The position numbers were made by a program, and so were the translations under genes. A stretch of 64,000 bases of DNA from Arthrobacter citreus (lineage in GTDB: Bacteria > Actinomycetota > Actinomycetes > Actinomycetales > Micrococcaceae), in NCBI RefSeq assembly GCF_038405225.1, contig NZ_CP151657.1, positions 1 to 64,000 of the forward strand, written 5' to 3'. Positions 44,338-53,965 of this stretch are shown here, one piece after another. Numbering within the stretch: position 1 is the first letter of the stretch; every line of letters starts with the position of its first letter. The notes beneath the pieces were generated by a model. The model had not been told where the DNA came from. It was given only the letters and a program-made list of their open reading frames with translations, and did not search any database.

Positions 44338-47070
44338 GTGCCAGTTAAGGCGAGCGACAAGAAGACCGGCAAGAAGTTAGTCATTGTCGAGTCTCCCGCC
44401 AAGGGCAAGACCATTGCCGGCTATTTGGGCGAGGGCTTCGAGGTGACGGCCTCCATGGGTCATATCCGCGATCTTCCGCAGCCGTCGGATCTGCCGGCCG
44501 AGCTGAAGAAGACTGCCGTCGGCAAGTTCGCCGTGGATCTCGACAACGACTTCGAGCCGTACTACGTGGTCTCCTCGGACAAGAAGAAGAAGGTTGCCGA
44601 ACTCAAGGCCGCCCTCAAGGACGCCGACGAACTCTACCTCGCAACTGACGGTGACCGTGAAGGTGAAGCCATTGCCTGGCACCTGCTCCAGGTGCTCAAG
44701 CCCAAGGTCCCGGTCCACCGCCTGACCTTCCCCGAAATCACCAAGGAAGCCATCCAGCGCGCCCTGCTGGAAATGCGCGACGTCGACGTCGCCATGGTGG
44801 ATGCGCAGGAAACCCGCCGCATCCTGGACCGCCTCTACGGCTACGAGATCTCCCCGGTGCTGTGGCGCAAGGTTGCCCGCGGCCTGTCCGCCGGCCGCGT
44901 CCAGTCCGTCGCCACCCGCCTGGTGGTGGAGCGCGAGCGTGAACGCATGGCGTTCCGCCCCGCCTCCTACTGGGACCTGCTGGGTACCTTCGCCACCGGT
45001 GCTGCCGAAACCTTCAAGGCCAAGCTGGTCTCCGTGGACGGCGCCCGCGTCGCCACCGGCAAGGACTTCAGCGACCTGGGCCAGCTCAAGGCCAAGTCCG
45101 TGGCCCACCTGGATGAAGCGGCAGCCACCTCGCTGGCCGCGAACCTGGAATCGGCGTCGTTCTCCGTCCGCTCCGTGGACACCAAGCCGTACACCCGCCG
45201 TCCCGCCGCGCCGTTCACCACGTCCACCCTTCAGCAGGAGGCCGGCCGCAAGCTGCGCTACTCCTCGAAGGTGACCATGCAGGTGGCGCAGCGGCTGTAT
45301 GAAAACGGCTACATCACCTATATGCGTACGGATTCCCCGGCGCTGTCGGACCAGGCCATCAACGCCGCCCGCCGGCAGGCCTCGGAACTGTACGGACCGG
45401 AATATGTGCCCGAGGCGCGCCGCGTCTACAAGGGCAAGTCCAAAAACGCGCAGGAAGCCCACGAGGCCATCCGCCCCGCCGGTGACTCCTTCCGCACCCC
45501 GGCACAGGTTGCTTCCTCCCTGCGCGGCGACGAATTCAAGCTCTACGAACTGATCTGGAAGCGCACCGTCGCTTCTCAGATGGCCGATGCAAAGGGCTCG
45601 ACGGCGTCAGTCCGCCTGGGCGCGGTGGCCTCCGACGGCCGCGACGCCGAGTTCTCGGCCTCGGGTACGGTCATCACGTTCCGCGGCTTCATGGCCGCCT
45701 ACGAAGAGGGCCGCGACGCGGCACGCGACGACGACGCCGAAGGCACCGAGGGCGCCCGCCTGCCCGTGCTGAAGGCCGACGATGCGCTGACCGCCGCCGA
45801 GCTGAACGCCGTCGGACACGAGACCTCCCCGCCGCCGCGCTACACCGAAGCCTCGCTGGTGAAGGTCTTGGAAGAGCTCGGCATCGGCCGTCCGTCCACC
45901 TATGCCGCCACCATCTCCACCATCATGGACCGCGGCTACGTCACCAACCGCGGCCAGGCCCTGGTGCCGAGCTGGATCGCGTTCTCCGTGGTGCGGCTGC
46001 TCGAAGAGCACTTCACCAACTACGTGGACTATGACTTCACGGCTGAACTCGAAGAGGACCTGGACCGCATTGCCCGCGGCGAAGCCGGCCGCGTGGAATG
46101 GCTGAACCAGTTCTATTACGGCGACCGCGTGGACACCGGGCTGCACACGATCGTGAACGACCTCGGCGAAATTGATGCCAAGGCGATCAACTCGATCGAG
46201 ATCGCCCCGGGCATTACCCTGCGCGTGGGCAAGTTCGGGCCGTACCTGGAGCGCCCGCTGCCCGCTGACGCACCCGAAGGCACCGAGCCCGAGCGCGCCA
46301 ACGTCCCCGAGGACCTGGCCCCCGATGAGCTGACCGCCGAAAAGGCGATCGAGCTGATGGAAACGGCCGGACCGGAAGAACGCGTGCTCGGCGAGGACCC
46401 GGAAACCGGACGCACCATCGTGGCCCGCAACGGCCGCTACGGTCCGTACGTAATCGAGCTGATCCCCGAGGTCACCGCCGAGGAACTGGCCAACCAGCCG
46501 GTGGAGTACTACAAGAACGGCAAGCCCAAGCCGCCGAAAAAGCCGGTCAAGGCCAAGCCGCGCACCGGATCGCTGTTCAAGTCGATGAGCGTGGAGACTG
46601 TCACGCTCGAGGAAGCGCTGAAGCTGATGAAGCTCCCGCGCGTCCTGGGCACCGACGCCGAGGGCAACGAGATCACCGTGCAGAACGGCCGCTTCGGCCC
46701 GTACCTGAAAAAGGGAACGGACTCGCGGTCCATCGGTTCGGAAGAGGAAATCTTTACCATCACGCTGGAACAGGCGCTGGAAATCTACTCCCAGCCCAAG
46801 CAGCGCGGCGGCCGGCAGGCAGCGGCTCCGCTGGCCGAGTTCGGCACCGACCCGGTCTCCGAGAAGCCCATTGTGGTCAAGGACGGCCGGTTCGGTCCGT
46901 ACATCACCGACGGCATCACCAACATCACGGTGCCCCGGTCCACGGCCATCGAGGAGCTCACCCGCGAGCAGGCCATTGAGCTGCTGGCGGAGAAGCGCGA
47001 GAAGGGTCCGGCCAAGAAGCCTGCGGCCCGCAAGCCTGCGGCGCGCAAGCGCACACCGGCGAAGAAGTAG
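44338..47070 (+). CDS. topA: DNA topoisomerase I (type IA)
   Basis: The 910-residue enzyme relaxes negative supercoils. The Toprim domain shows VIVESPAKGKTI and LATDGDREGEAIAW. The active-site tyrosine is in GYITYMRTDSPAL. The C-terminus carries several topoisomerase repeats (NGRYGPYV, NGRFGPYLKKGTDSRS, DGRFGPYI) instead of zinc fingers, and ends in a Lys/Ala tail (KKPAARKPAARKRTPAKK) typical of actinobacterial TopA. AGGAG before GTG 44338 decides the start. Confidence 0.98.
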   Translation: MPVKASDKKTGKKLVIVESPAKGKTIAGYLGEGFEVTASMGHIRDLPQPSDLPAELKKTAVGKFAVDLDNDFEPYYVVSSDKKKKVAELKAALKDADELYLATDGDREGEAIAWHLLQVLKPKVPVHRLTFPEITKEAIQRALLEMRDVDVAMVDAQETRRILDRLYGYEISPVLWRKVARGLSAGRVQSVATRLVVERERERMAFRPASYWDLLGTFATGAAETFKAKLVSVDGARVATGKDFSDLGQLKAKSVAHLDEAAATSLAANLESASFSVRSVDTKPYTRRPAAPFTTSTLQQEAGRKLRYSSKVTMQVAQRLYENGYITYMRTDSPALSDQAINAARRQASELYGPEYVPEARRVYKGKSKNAQEAHEAIRPAGDSFRTPAQVASSLRGDEFKLYELIWKRTVASQMADAKGSTASVRLGAVASDGRDAEFSASGTVITFRGFMAAYEEGRDAARDDDAEGTEGARLPVLKADDALTAAELNAVGHETSPPPRYTEASLVKVLEELGIGRPSTYAATISTIMDRGYVTNRGQALVPSWIAFSVVRLLEEHFTNYVDYDFTAELEEDLDRIARGEAGRVEWLNQFYYGDRVDTGLHTIVNDLGEIDAKAINSIEIAPGITLRVGKFGPYLERPLPADAPEGTEPERANVPEDLAPDELTAEKAIELMETAGPEERVLGEDPETGRTIVARNGRYGPYVIELIPEVTAEELANQPVEYYKNGKPKPPKKPVKAKPRTGSLFKSMSVETVTLEEALKLMKLPRVLGTDAEGNEITVQNGRFGPYLKKGTDSRSIGSEEEIFTITLEQALEIYSQPKQRGGRQAAAPLAEFGTDPVSEKPIVVKDGRFGPYITDGITNITVPRSTAIEELTREQAIELLAEKREKGPAKKPAARKPAARKRTPAKK

Positions 47071-47158
47071 GGCGCCGACTGGCCCCGGCCAATCCCGTTA
47101 CCGCCGGGACGGAGCTGCCCTGTACGGGAGCTGCGTTCCGGCGCGGGATAATGGTGTC

Positions 47159-48253
47159 ATGCGTTTAGGCGTCCTCGACATCGGATCCAACACCGTCCAC
47201 CTCCTGCTGGTGGACGCCCATCCGGGTGCCCGGCCGGTGCCGTTTGCGTCCCACAAGCGGCCGCTGTCACTGATCGCGTACATGGACGACGACGGCGCCA
47301 TCACCGAGGCGGGCCAGCGCGAGCTGATCAATTTTGTTGCCGAGGCCGGGGAATTTGCCCGCCGGCACCGAGCCCAGGACCTGCTGGCCTTCTGCACCTC
47401 GGCCATCCGGGAAGCCGCCAACGGCGAGACCGTGCTGGCCCGGGTGGAGAATGAAACCACTGTCCGGCTGAAGGAACTCAGCGGAACCGATGAGGCGTCA
47501 CTGACCTTCCTCGCGGTGCGCCGCTGGTACGGCTGGGGCGCCGGAACCCTGCTGGACCTGGACATCGGCGGGGGATCCTTTGAAATGGCGCAGGGCCCCG
47601 ACGAACTGCCGGAAACCGCACTGTCCCTGCCCCTGGGAGCCGGACGGCTCACCCGCGACTGGCTCACCGGAGACCCGCCCACGGCCAAGAGCATCAAGAA
47701 ACTGCGCAAGTACATCCGCGGCTGCGTCCAGGAAGCCGCCGGCGAATTTGCGGAGTACGGACGGCCGGACCTCGCCGTTGGCACGTCCAAGACCTTCCGG
47801 TCACTGGCCCGCATCGCCGGCGCCGCGCCCTCGGCTGCGGGCCCGTACGTCCGCCGGCAGCTGCTGCGCACCGACCTCGGACTGTGGACCAAGCGGCTGG
47901 AAACCATGTCCATCGATGACCGCGGCAACCTCGGCGGGGTTTCGCCGATCCGTGCGGCGCAGGTGCTCGCCGGAGCAATGACGGCGCATGCGGCCATGGA
48001 AGCCTTCGATCTTCCGGTGCTCGAGATCTGTCCCTGGGCGCTGCGCGAGGGTTTGCTGCTGCAGCGTTTCGATACCCTGCGCTTCGAATCCGACGGTCCG
48101 CTTCCGGAGAGCCCGCGTCCGGCCGCCCCGGTTCCGGACGTCCCGCCGTCGGCCCCTGCGCCGGCCGTTCCGACGTCGGCTCCTGCGCCGGCAAGCGCGC
48201 CTGAACCTGCACGGGCAACCGTTCCCAGCACCTTCTACGGAAAGTCCAGCTGA
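47159..48253 (+). CDS. Ppx/GppA family phosphatase
   Basis: 364 residues of the exopolyphosphatase/ppGppase fold. The first phosphate loop is LGVLDIGSNTVHLLLVD; the second, LLDLDIGGGSFEMA, and EASLTFLAVRRWYGWG complete the ASKHA site. The C-terminal 50 residues are Pro/Ala-rich. In actinobacteria this gene (Rv0496-like) stands before an isomerase-like gene and proC, as here. It may hydrolyse short-chain polyphosphate. The stop abuts the next ATG (TGAATG). Confidence 0.9.
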   Translation: MRLGVLDIGSNTVHLLLVDAHPGARPVPFASHKRPLSLIAYMDDDGAITEAGQRELINFVAEAGEFARRHRAQDLLAFCTSAIREAANGETVLARVENETTVRLKELSGTDEASLTFLAVRRWYGWGAGTLLDLDIGGGSFEMAQGPDELPETALSLPLGAGRLTRDWLTGDPPTAKSIKKLRKYIRGCVQEAAGEFAEYGRPDLAVGTSKTFRSLARIAGAAPSAAGPYVRRQLLRTDLGLWTKRLETMSIDDRGNLGGVSPIRAAQVLAGAMTAHAAMEAFDLPVLEICPWALREGLLLQRFDTLRFESDGPLPESPRPAAPVPDVPPSAPAPAVPTSAPAPASAPEPARATVPSTFYGKSS

Positions 48254-49084
48254 ATGACGATTTCATCCAAGATCTCCAAGGCCGAGGACAACAGCACGCC
48301 GTTTATTCCGGTGGCCCTGTCCAGCGCCTCCGTCTATCCGCTAAGCGTGCACGACACCTTCGCCGTCGCCCACGACCTGGGTTATGACGGCGTCGAGGTC
48401 ATGGTCACGGGCAGCAACGACAGCCAGAACCCGCAGACCCTGAACGCGCTGAGCGAGCGTTACGGCCAGCCGATCATGGCCATCCACGCGCCCACCCTCC
48501 TGCTGACCCAGCAGGTGTGGGGCAAGGCATGGACCAAGATTGAGCTGTCCGCCGCCATGGCCGCCGAGGTGGGCGCCACCACGGTGGTGGCCCATCCACC
48601 GTTCCGCTGGCAGTCCGGCTACGCCGAGAACTTTGCCGAGGGAGTGCGCCACATTTCCGAACAGTACGGCGTGACCATCGCCGTCGAAAACATGTACCCC
48701 TGGCGGGTCCGCGGGCGCGAAGCCAAAGCCTACCTTCCACACTGGAATCCGGTGACGGAGCCGTACGATCACGTCACTTGGGACTTCTCCCACGCCGCCA
48801 TTGCCGGGATGGATTCCTACGAGGAACTGCGCAAGCTCGGCAGCCGCCTGCACCACGTCCACCTGACCGACGGCACACCCAACGGCCGCGACGAGCACAT
48901 GCTGCCCGGCGAGGGGACCCAGCGCTGCGCCGAAGCCCTGCAGTACCTGGCCGAGACCGGGTATGCGGGCGTGGTGGCCATCGAAGTCAGTACCCGCAAG
49001 GTCAAGGGAGCCGGCGAGCGGGAGGACCAGCTGAAACAGACGCTGGACTTCGCCCGCATGAACCTGGGCCAAATCTCGGAGTAG
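48254..49084 (+). CDS. Sugar phosphate isomerase/epimerase-fold protein
   Basis: A 276-residue TIM-barrel protein of the AP endonuclease family 2 superfamily. Metal-ligand regions are visible: MAIHAPTLL, VVAHPPFRW, VAVENMYPW (as IAVENM), TWDFSHAAI and HHVHLTDGT, ending with VVAIEVST. The family includes endonuclease IV and xylose isomerase; this Rv0498-type group has no proven substrate. It directly follows the Ppx gene and precedes proC. Confidence 0.85.
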   Translation: MTISSKISKAEDNSTPFIPVALSSASVYPLSVHDTFAVAHDLGYDGVEVMVTGSNDSQNPQTLNALSERYGQPIMAIHAPTLLLTQQVWGKAWTKIELSAAMAAEVGATTVVAHPPFRWQSGYAENFAEGVRHISEQYGVTIAVENMYPWRVRGREAKAYLPHWNPVTEPYDHVTWDFSHAAIAGMDSYEELRKLGSRLHHVHLTDGTPNGRDEHMLPGEGTQRCAEALQYLAETGYAGVVAIEVSTRKVKGAGEREDQLKQTLDFARMNLGQISE

Positions 49085-49109
49085 CGCCGTCCGTGACAGA
49101 ATCGGGGGC

Positions 49110-49964
49110 ATGGATACCGGAACTCTGAATCTGACCTTTTTGGGCTGCGGCTCAATGAACGAAGCCATTCTCGGCGGCATCCTTGCCGGCGGAATGCCCG
49201 TGTCCCAGGTGAGCGCCACCGTGCGGCGCCCTGAGCGGGCCGAAGAGCTGCGCGGGCGCTATGACGGGCTTACGGTGCTGGCCGGCAACGAGGACCCGGA
49301 GGCCAACCGCACTGCTGCGGCCGGTGCCGACGTCGTCGTTCTCGGCGTCAAGCCCGTCGGCGTCGCGGCGCTGCTTTCGGAGATTGCCCCCGTCCTGCAT
49401 CCGGGAACCGTGGTCATCAGCGTAGCCGCCGCCGTTTCGCTCGAGATGCTGGAAGCCGGGCTTCCCGAAGGCCAGCCCGTCATCCGCTCCATGCCCAATA
49501 CCCCGTCCCGCCTGGGCCGCGGCGTGATTTCGATTTCCTCCGGGACCAACGCCACCGAGGCAACCATGTCGCTGGCCGCCGAGCTGTTCTCCGCCACCGG
49601 ACGGGTGGTGCAGGTTCCGGAGGAGCAGGTCGACGCCGTGTCGGCTGTGAGCGGCTCCGGCCCGGCCTACGCTTTCTACCTGGCCGAAGCCATGGCCCGC
49701 GCTGGCGAGGAACTTGGCCTGGATCCGGAGCTGTCGGCGGTGCTGGCCCGGGACACGGTCGCCGGGGCCGGCTACATGCTGGCCGAGCCCGGCGCTGATG
49801 CCGCAGTGCTGCGGCGTGCCGTGACCAGCCCCAACGGCACCACCGAGGCCGCCATTCGCAGCTTCGACGAGCAGGGGCTGCCGGACATCGTTGCCCGTGG
49901 CGCCCGTGCCGCGGCTGAACGCGCTGCCGAGATCACTGCGGAGCTTACTGCGGCGCAGAAGTAG
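49110..49964 (+). CDS. proC: Pyrroline-5-carboxylate reductase
   Basis: The 284-residue enzyme makes proline from pyrroline-5-carboxylate with NAD(P)H. It shows the Rossmann start LTFLGCGSMNEAILGG, VILGVKP-like VVVLGVKPVGV, SMPNTPSRLGRGV and the signature region AVSAVSGSGPAYAFYLAEAM, plus LRRAVTSPNGTTEAAI. All key family blocks are intact. It is followed by the tandem-repeat region. Confidence 0.96.
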   Translation: MDTGTLNLTFLGCGSMNEAILGGILAGGMPVSQVSATVRRPERAEELRGRYDGLTVLAGNEDPEANRTAAAGADVVVLGVKPVGVAALLSEIAPVLHPGTVVISVAAAVSLEMLEAGLPEGQPVIRSMPNTPSRLGRGVISISSGTNATEATMSLAAELFSATGRVVQVPEEQVDAVSAVSGSGPAYAFYLAEAMARAGEELGLDPELSAVLARDTVAGAGYMLAEPGADAAVLRRAVTSPNGTTEAAIRSFDEQGLPDIVARGARAAAERAAEITAELTAAQK

Positions 49965-49994
49965 CCCCTCGGGTTTTGCTGGGTCTGCCGGCCG

Positions 49995-50240
49995 GATCCT
50001 TCGTGCAGATAACGGGGTTTCGGGTGTCCTGCCGGGATCTTTCGTGCAGATAACGGGCTTTCGGGTGTCCTGCCGGGATCCTTCGTGCAGATAAGGGGCC
50101 TTCGCCAGATCCTTCGTGCAGATAACGGGGTTTCGGGGGTCCTGCCGGGATCTTTCGTGCAGATAACGGGCTTTCGTGGGTCCTGCCGGGATCCTTCGTG
50201 CAGATAAGGGGCCTTCGCCTGATCCTTCGTGCAGATGAGG
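49995..50240. repeat. Higher-order tandem repeat array (TTCGTGCAGAT units)
   Basis: Seven copies of TTCGTGCAGAT start at 50000, 50041, 50082, 50113, 50154, 50194 and 50225. Spacings are 41, 41, 31, 41, 40 and 31, so a three-unit block of about 113 bp is duplicated. Most copies read GATCCTTCGTGCAGATAACGGG. An inverted copy (GCCCGTTATCTGCAC, 50271-50285) and a partial one (GGATCTGCACGA, 50307-50318) follow. The array fills most of the 502-bp gap 49965-50466 between proC and trkA. Confidence 0.85.
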
Positions 50241-50368
50241 GGCTCAAAAGGGAAAATATCCCCGGTTTGGGCCCGTTATCTGCACTATGGAATGCGGGAT
50301 AGCCCCGGATCTGCACGATAGGTGCATTGAGGATGGCGGAAACCGGCACACGGAGCGGTTTGGCTACT

Positions 50369-50422
50369 GGAACCGCCCTTTGGCTCCGGCAACTCCCGGA
50401 ACCGCTCTTTGGCTTCGGCAAC
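50369..50422. repeat. 29-bp-period direct repeat next to the array
   Basis: Two 25-bp copies beginning GGAACCGC (50369 and 50398) differ at only two bases. They lie between the tandem array and the trkA 3' end. Confidence 0.6.
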
Positions 50423-50466
50423 CGCCGCAACCGCCACAATCGCCGCAGCCTCGCGGCAAGCCGCTG

Positions 50467-51135
50467 CTACGGCCTGGCGGCGAACCGCTCGAGCAGGTCC
50501 ACGTGCCCGGAAACGATCAGCATGTCCCTGGACGAGACCTTGGTGTCCGCCCGCGCATAGGTGAAGTCCTCGCCCGGGGACTTCACTCCCACCACGGTTA
50601 CGCCGTACTTGGACCGCACGTTGGATTCGCCCAGCGTGAAGCCCTGGGTCTCGCGCGGCGGGTACATTTTCACGATGGCGAAGTCGTCGTCGAACTCAAT
50701 GAAGTCCAGCATCCGACCGCCCACCAGGTGCGCCGCGCGCCGGCCGGCGTCGGCCTCCGGGTAAATCACGTGGTTGGCGCCGATGCGGGTCAGGATCTTG
50801 CCGTGGGCGGACGTGATCGCCTTGACCCACAGGTGTTCAATTCCCAGATCCACCAGGTTCACGGTGATCAGCACGCTGGATTCGATGGAGGTTCCCACAC
50901 CGACGACGGCGGAGGAGAAGTCCTGCGCGCCCAGCTGCTTCAGGGCGTCAATGTTGGTGGCGTCGGCCTGCACCACGTGGGTCAGGATGCCCGAGGCCTT
51001 TTGGACAAGGTTCGGATCCCGCTCGATGGCCAGGACCTCGCGGCCCTGCTTGACCAGCTGTTCGGCGGTGGCGGAGCCAAAGCGTCCCAGCCCGATCACC
51101 AGGACGGGAGCATTATGAGCTGGTCTGTCAGCCAA
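50467..51135 (-). CDS. trkA: Trk/Ktr potassium uptake regulatory subunit
   Basis: A 222-residue RCK protein: VLVIGLGRFGSATAEQL is the NAD(H)-binding loop, followed by an acidic-ended strand 2 (EVLAIERD) and a C-terminal TrkA_C domain. It gates the membrane channel encoded just upstream. I chose TTG 51135, which overlaps the trkH stop and has AAGG seven bases upstream; upstream extension of the frame lies in trkH. Confidence 0.93.
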   Translation of the reverse strand: MADRPAHNAPVLVIGLGRFGSATAEQLVKQGREVLAIERDPNLVQKASGILTHVVQADATNIDALKQLGAQDFSSAVVGVGTSIESSVLITVNLVDLGIEHLWVKAITSAHGKILTRIGANHVIYPEADAGRRAAHLVGGRMLDFIEFDDDFAIVKMYPPRETQGFTLGESNVRSKYGVTVVGVKSPGEDFTYARADTKVSSRDMLIVSGHVDLLERFAARP

Positions 51136-52537
51136 TGATCGGCCTTTCCTCGGGGTAGTGGTAAAGCGTGTTGCGCTGTCGTGTGGCCAGAGCCGCCGCG
51201 AGGGTGATGGTACCCACGCGGCCGGCAAACATCAGAGCCGCAAGGAGGTATTTGCCTGCCGGCGGCAGCTCTTCACTCAGTCCTATACTCAGCCCAACCG
51301 TGGCAAAGGCGGAAATCACTTCGAACAGCACCGGTTCCAGGGTCTCTTCGGTGATGGCCAGCAGCGCCACGGTGGTTACAGCCACCAGGGTGGCGCCCAG
51401 GACCACCACGGAGATGGCAACGCGCATGGCGCCGAAGGCTATGGTCCGGCCAAAGGCCCGCACGTCCGAATCACCGCGTGCTTCGGCCACGATGGCCAGG
51501 AAGATGACGGCGAGGGTGGTGACCTTGATGCCGCCGGCCGTGGAGGCTGATCCGCCGCCGGCAAACATAAGCATGTCGGTGATCACCAGGGTGCTGGAAT
51601 CCAGGTCCGACATGTCCACGAGGTTGAACCCGCCGGAACGGGTCATGACCGAAGCGAACACCGAGTGCAGGATCCGGTCGGCCACATTCATCTCGCCGAT
51701 GGTCTGGGTGTTGAACCATTCGAAGGCACCCCAGAGAATACTGCCGCCCACCAGCAGGATGCTCGTCACCAACAGGGTCAGCTTGGTGTGCAGGTTCCAG
51801 CGCCGGATGTGGAGCTTGCTCTGCAGCAGGACCATGATTACCGGAAAGCCGAGGCTGCCGACAAAAACGCCCACCATCAGCGGCACCAGGATCCACAGAT
51901 CTTCGTCATACGGAACCAGCCCGTCGGAGTGCGGGGTGAAACCGGCGTTGTTGAACGCGGAGACCGCATAGAACACTGCGTGCCAGAGGGCCTGGCCGGG
52001 GGACTCTCCCAGAATCATGAACCGGGGGGCCATGACCAGCGCCAGGATGAGCTCAATGGCCACGGTGGTGGTGACCACGATCCGCAGCAGCGAACCGACT
52101 TCACCCAAACGGCCGGTGTTCATGCCTTCCTGGGCAATCAGCTTTCCGCGCACGCCCAGCCGCCGGTTCACGGCCAGGGCCAGCAGCGATGCCATGGTCA
52201 GGATGCCCAAGCCGCCCACCTGGATGGCAATCAGGATCAGGACCTGGCCGAACCCGGACCAGTGGGTGGCCGTGGAGACCACCGTCAGCCCGGTGACGCA
52301 GACGGCCGAGACGGCGGTGAAGAAGGCATCGTACAAAGGCGTGACCTGTCCGCTGGCCGCCGATGCCGGCAATGACAGCAGGGCAGTGAACAGCAGGATC
52401 ACCAGGGCGAAGACGATCAGGGCGAGCCGGGCCGGCGAGCTGGCAGCCAGCGCATCGACGAAGTCGCGCAGCGCGGAGAAAGCATTCATGGGTCGAAGCT
52501 GCCGCAGCTGCAGCCGGGGCTGCCGGATGGGTGCCAT
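51128..52537 (-). CDS. trkH: Trk/Ktr potassium channel subunit
   Basis: The 469-residue membrane protein has four pore repeats of the Trk/Ktr type. Filter-like segments are seen around TAVSAVCVTGLTVV, YAVSAFNNAGFTPHSD, ASVMTRSGGFNLVD and SAFATVGLSIGLS. With the RCK protein it forms a potassium uptake system. ATG 52537 (MAPIRQPRL) is preferred; an internal ATG at 52489 remains possible. Upstream lies the divergent acuC gene. Confidence 0.92.
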   Translation of the reverse strand: MAPIRQPRLQLRQLRPMNAFSALRDFVDALAASSPARLALIVFALVILLFTALLSLPASAASGQVTPLYDAFFTAVSAVCVTGLTVVSTATHWSGFGQVLILIAIQVGGLGILTMASLLALAVNRRLGVRGKLIAQEGMNTGRLGEVGSLLRIVVTTTVAIELILALVMAPRFMILGESPGQALWHAVFYAVSAFNNAGFTPHSDGLVPYDEDLWILVPLMVGVFVGSLGFPVIMVLLQSKLHIRRWNLHTKLTLLVTSILLVGGSILWGAFEWFNTQTIGEMNVADRILHSVFASVMTRSGGFNLVDMSDLDSSTLVITDMLMFAGGGSASTAGGIKVTTLAVIFLAIVAEARGDSDVRAFGRTIAFGAMRVAISVVVLGATLVAVTTVALLAITEETLEPVLFEVISAFATVGLSIGLSEELPPAGKYLLAALMFAGRVGTITLAAALATRQRNTLYHYPEERPIIG

Positions 52538-52679
52538 ATTCGTGCTTGTTTCCTTGGTTCCAAGTGGGGCGCGGTGCTCTGCACAGAAGTAAACCACTGA
52601 TGCGCGTCCGCGCAGCGGTCCGGGGGCGTGCCGCGGTGTCAGTCTCCTAGTATTGCTCAGATCGCGTAGCCTGTTCAGC

Positions 52680-53888
52680 ATGATCAACCGCGGACTCAGT
52701 CTTCCGGTCATGCCGACCCGCATCATCTGGCACGAGTCCATGCTGGAGTACAACTTTGGCCTCGGCCATCCCATGAGTCCGCTGCGCCTGGACCTCACGG
52801 CCAGGCTGGCCAAGGATCTCGGGATTTTCGATCTGCCCGGTGTCTCCCTGGGGGAGCCGTTTGTCGCCACCGACCAGGAGCTCGGGATGGTCCACGGCAG
52901 CGAGTACATTGCCGGAGTCCGGCGGGTCAGCGAGGACCCGCGGTCATCCGAGGAGAAGTTCGGCCTCGGCACCGAAGACAATCCGGCCTTTGCCGGGATG
53001 CACGATGCCAGCGCGCGGCTGGTCGGCGGATCACTCGCTGCCGCTGATGCCGTGCTGTCCGGTGACGTGGTCCATGCCGTGAACTTTGGCGGCGGAATGC
53101 ATCATGCGGCCGCTGAGCGTGCCTCGGGCTTCTGCATTTATAACGACGCCGCGGCCGCCATCGCGCGGCTGCTGGCCGGCGGTGCGGGCAAGGTCCTATA
53201 CATCGACGTCGACGCCCACCACGGCGACGGGACCCAGAGCATCTTCTGGAACGACCCCCGGGTCATGACGATTTCCCTGCATGAAACCGGGTTGACGCTC
53301 TTCCCGGGCACCGGATTCGCCAACGAAACAGGAGGCCCCGGAGCCGAGGGAACCGCCGTCAACGTGGCGCTGCCGGCCCGGACGTCCGACGCCGGATGGC
53401 TGCGGGCCTTCCACGCGGTGGTGCCGCAGCTCGCCGAGGCCTTTGCCCCGGACGTGATTGTGAGCCAGCACGGCTGCGACAGCCATTTTGATGACCCGCT
53501 GACCAACCTGCGGCTGAGCGTCGACACGCAGCGGCAGGCGGCCCTGACGATCGCTGACCTGGCAGCCAACCTGTGCGGCGGCAGATGGATCGCGACCGGC
53601 GGCGGCGGCTACAACGTTGTTTCAGTGGTTCCCCGTTCCTGGAGCCTGCTCATGTCGGTGGCGGCCAACGGGCGGGTCCGGTGCAACACTCCGGTGCCCG
53701 ACTCGTGGCGGGAGTACGTCAAGGAACGCTACGGGGAGGATTCCCAGCCCATGATGGGTGACGGCGTTGAGCTGTGGTGGAGATCCTGGGAAGTCGGATA
53801 TGACCCCAACGATGAAATTGACCGCACCGTGATGGCCACCCGCAAGGAAGTCTTTCCGCTCCATGGACTGGATCCCTGGTTCGATTAG
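52680..53888 (+). CDS. acuC: AcuC-type histone deacetylase family protein
   Basis: A 402-residue zinc-dependent deacetylase. Catalytic blocks are intact: FGGGMHHAAAERASGFCIYND, VLYIDVDAHHGDGTQ and HGCDSHFDDPLTNL, and the loop with Tyr is in ATGGGGYNVVSVVPRSW. In Bacillus AcuC deacetylates and activates acetyl-CoA synthetase, so it may act on the Acs encoded 40 kb away. ATG 52680 or 52710 are both possible starts; neither has a good ribosome site. Confidence 0.9.
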   Translation: MINRGLSLPVMPTRIIWHESMLEYNFGLGHPMSPLRLDLTARLAKDLGIFDLPGVSLGEPFVATDQELGMVHGSEYIAGVRRVSEDPRSSEEKFGLGTEDNPAFAGMHDASARLVGGSLAAADAVLSGDVVHAVNFGGGMHHAAAERASGFCIYNDAAAAIARLLAGGAGKVLYIDVDAHHGDGTQSIFWNDPRVMTISLHETGLTLFPGTGFANETGGPGAEGTAVNVALPARTSDAGWLRAFHAVVPQLAEAFAPDVIVSQHGCDSHFDDPLTNLRLSVDTQRQAALTIADLAANLCGGRWIATGGGGYNVVSVVPRSWSLLMSVAANGRVRCNTPVPDSWREYVKERYGEDSQPMMGDGVELWWRSWEVGYDPNDEIDRTVMATRKEVFPLHGLDPWFD

Positions 53889-53965
53889 GCGGCGTTCCGC
53901 CGGGCGGCCCGGACCGCCCGGCACGGGAACCAGCCTTTGTCCGCGAAACGGATAAAGTAAGTGTC

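Noticed and set aside
49995-50240. CRISPR array
   Set aside because: Repeat spacing is irregular (31-41 bp), the sequences between repeats are themselves duplicated, and no cas gene is near.
50467-51228. Upstream extension of trkA to 51228
   Set aside because: It would lie inside the trkH 3' end; TTG 51135 has a ribosome site and matches the family start.
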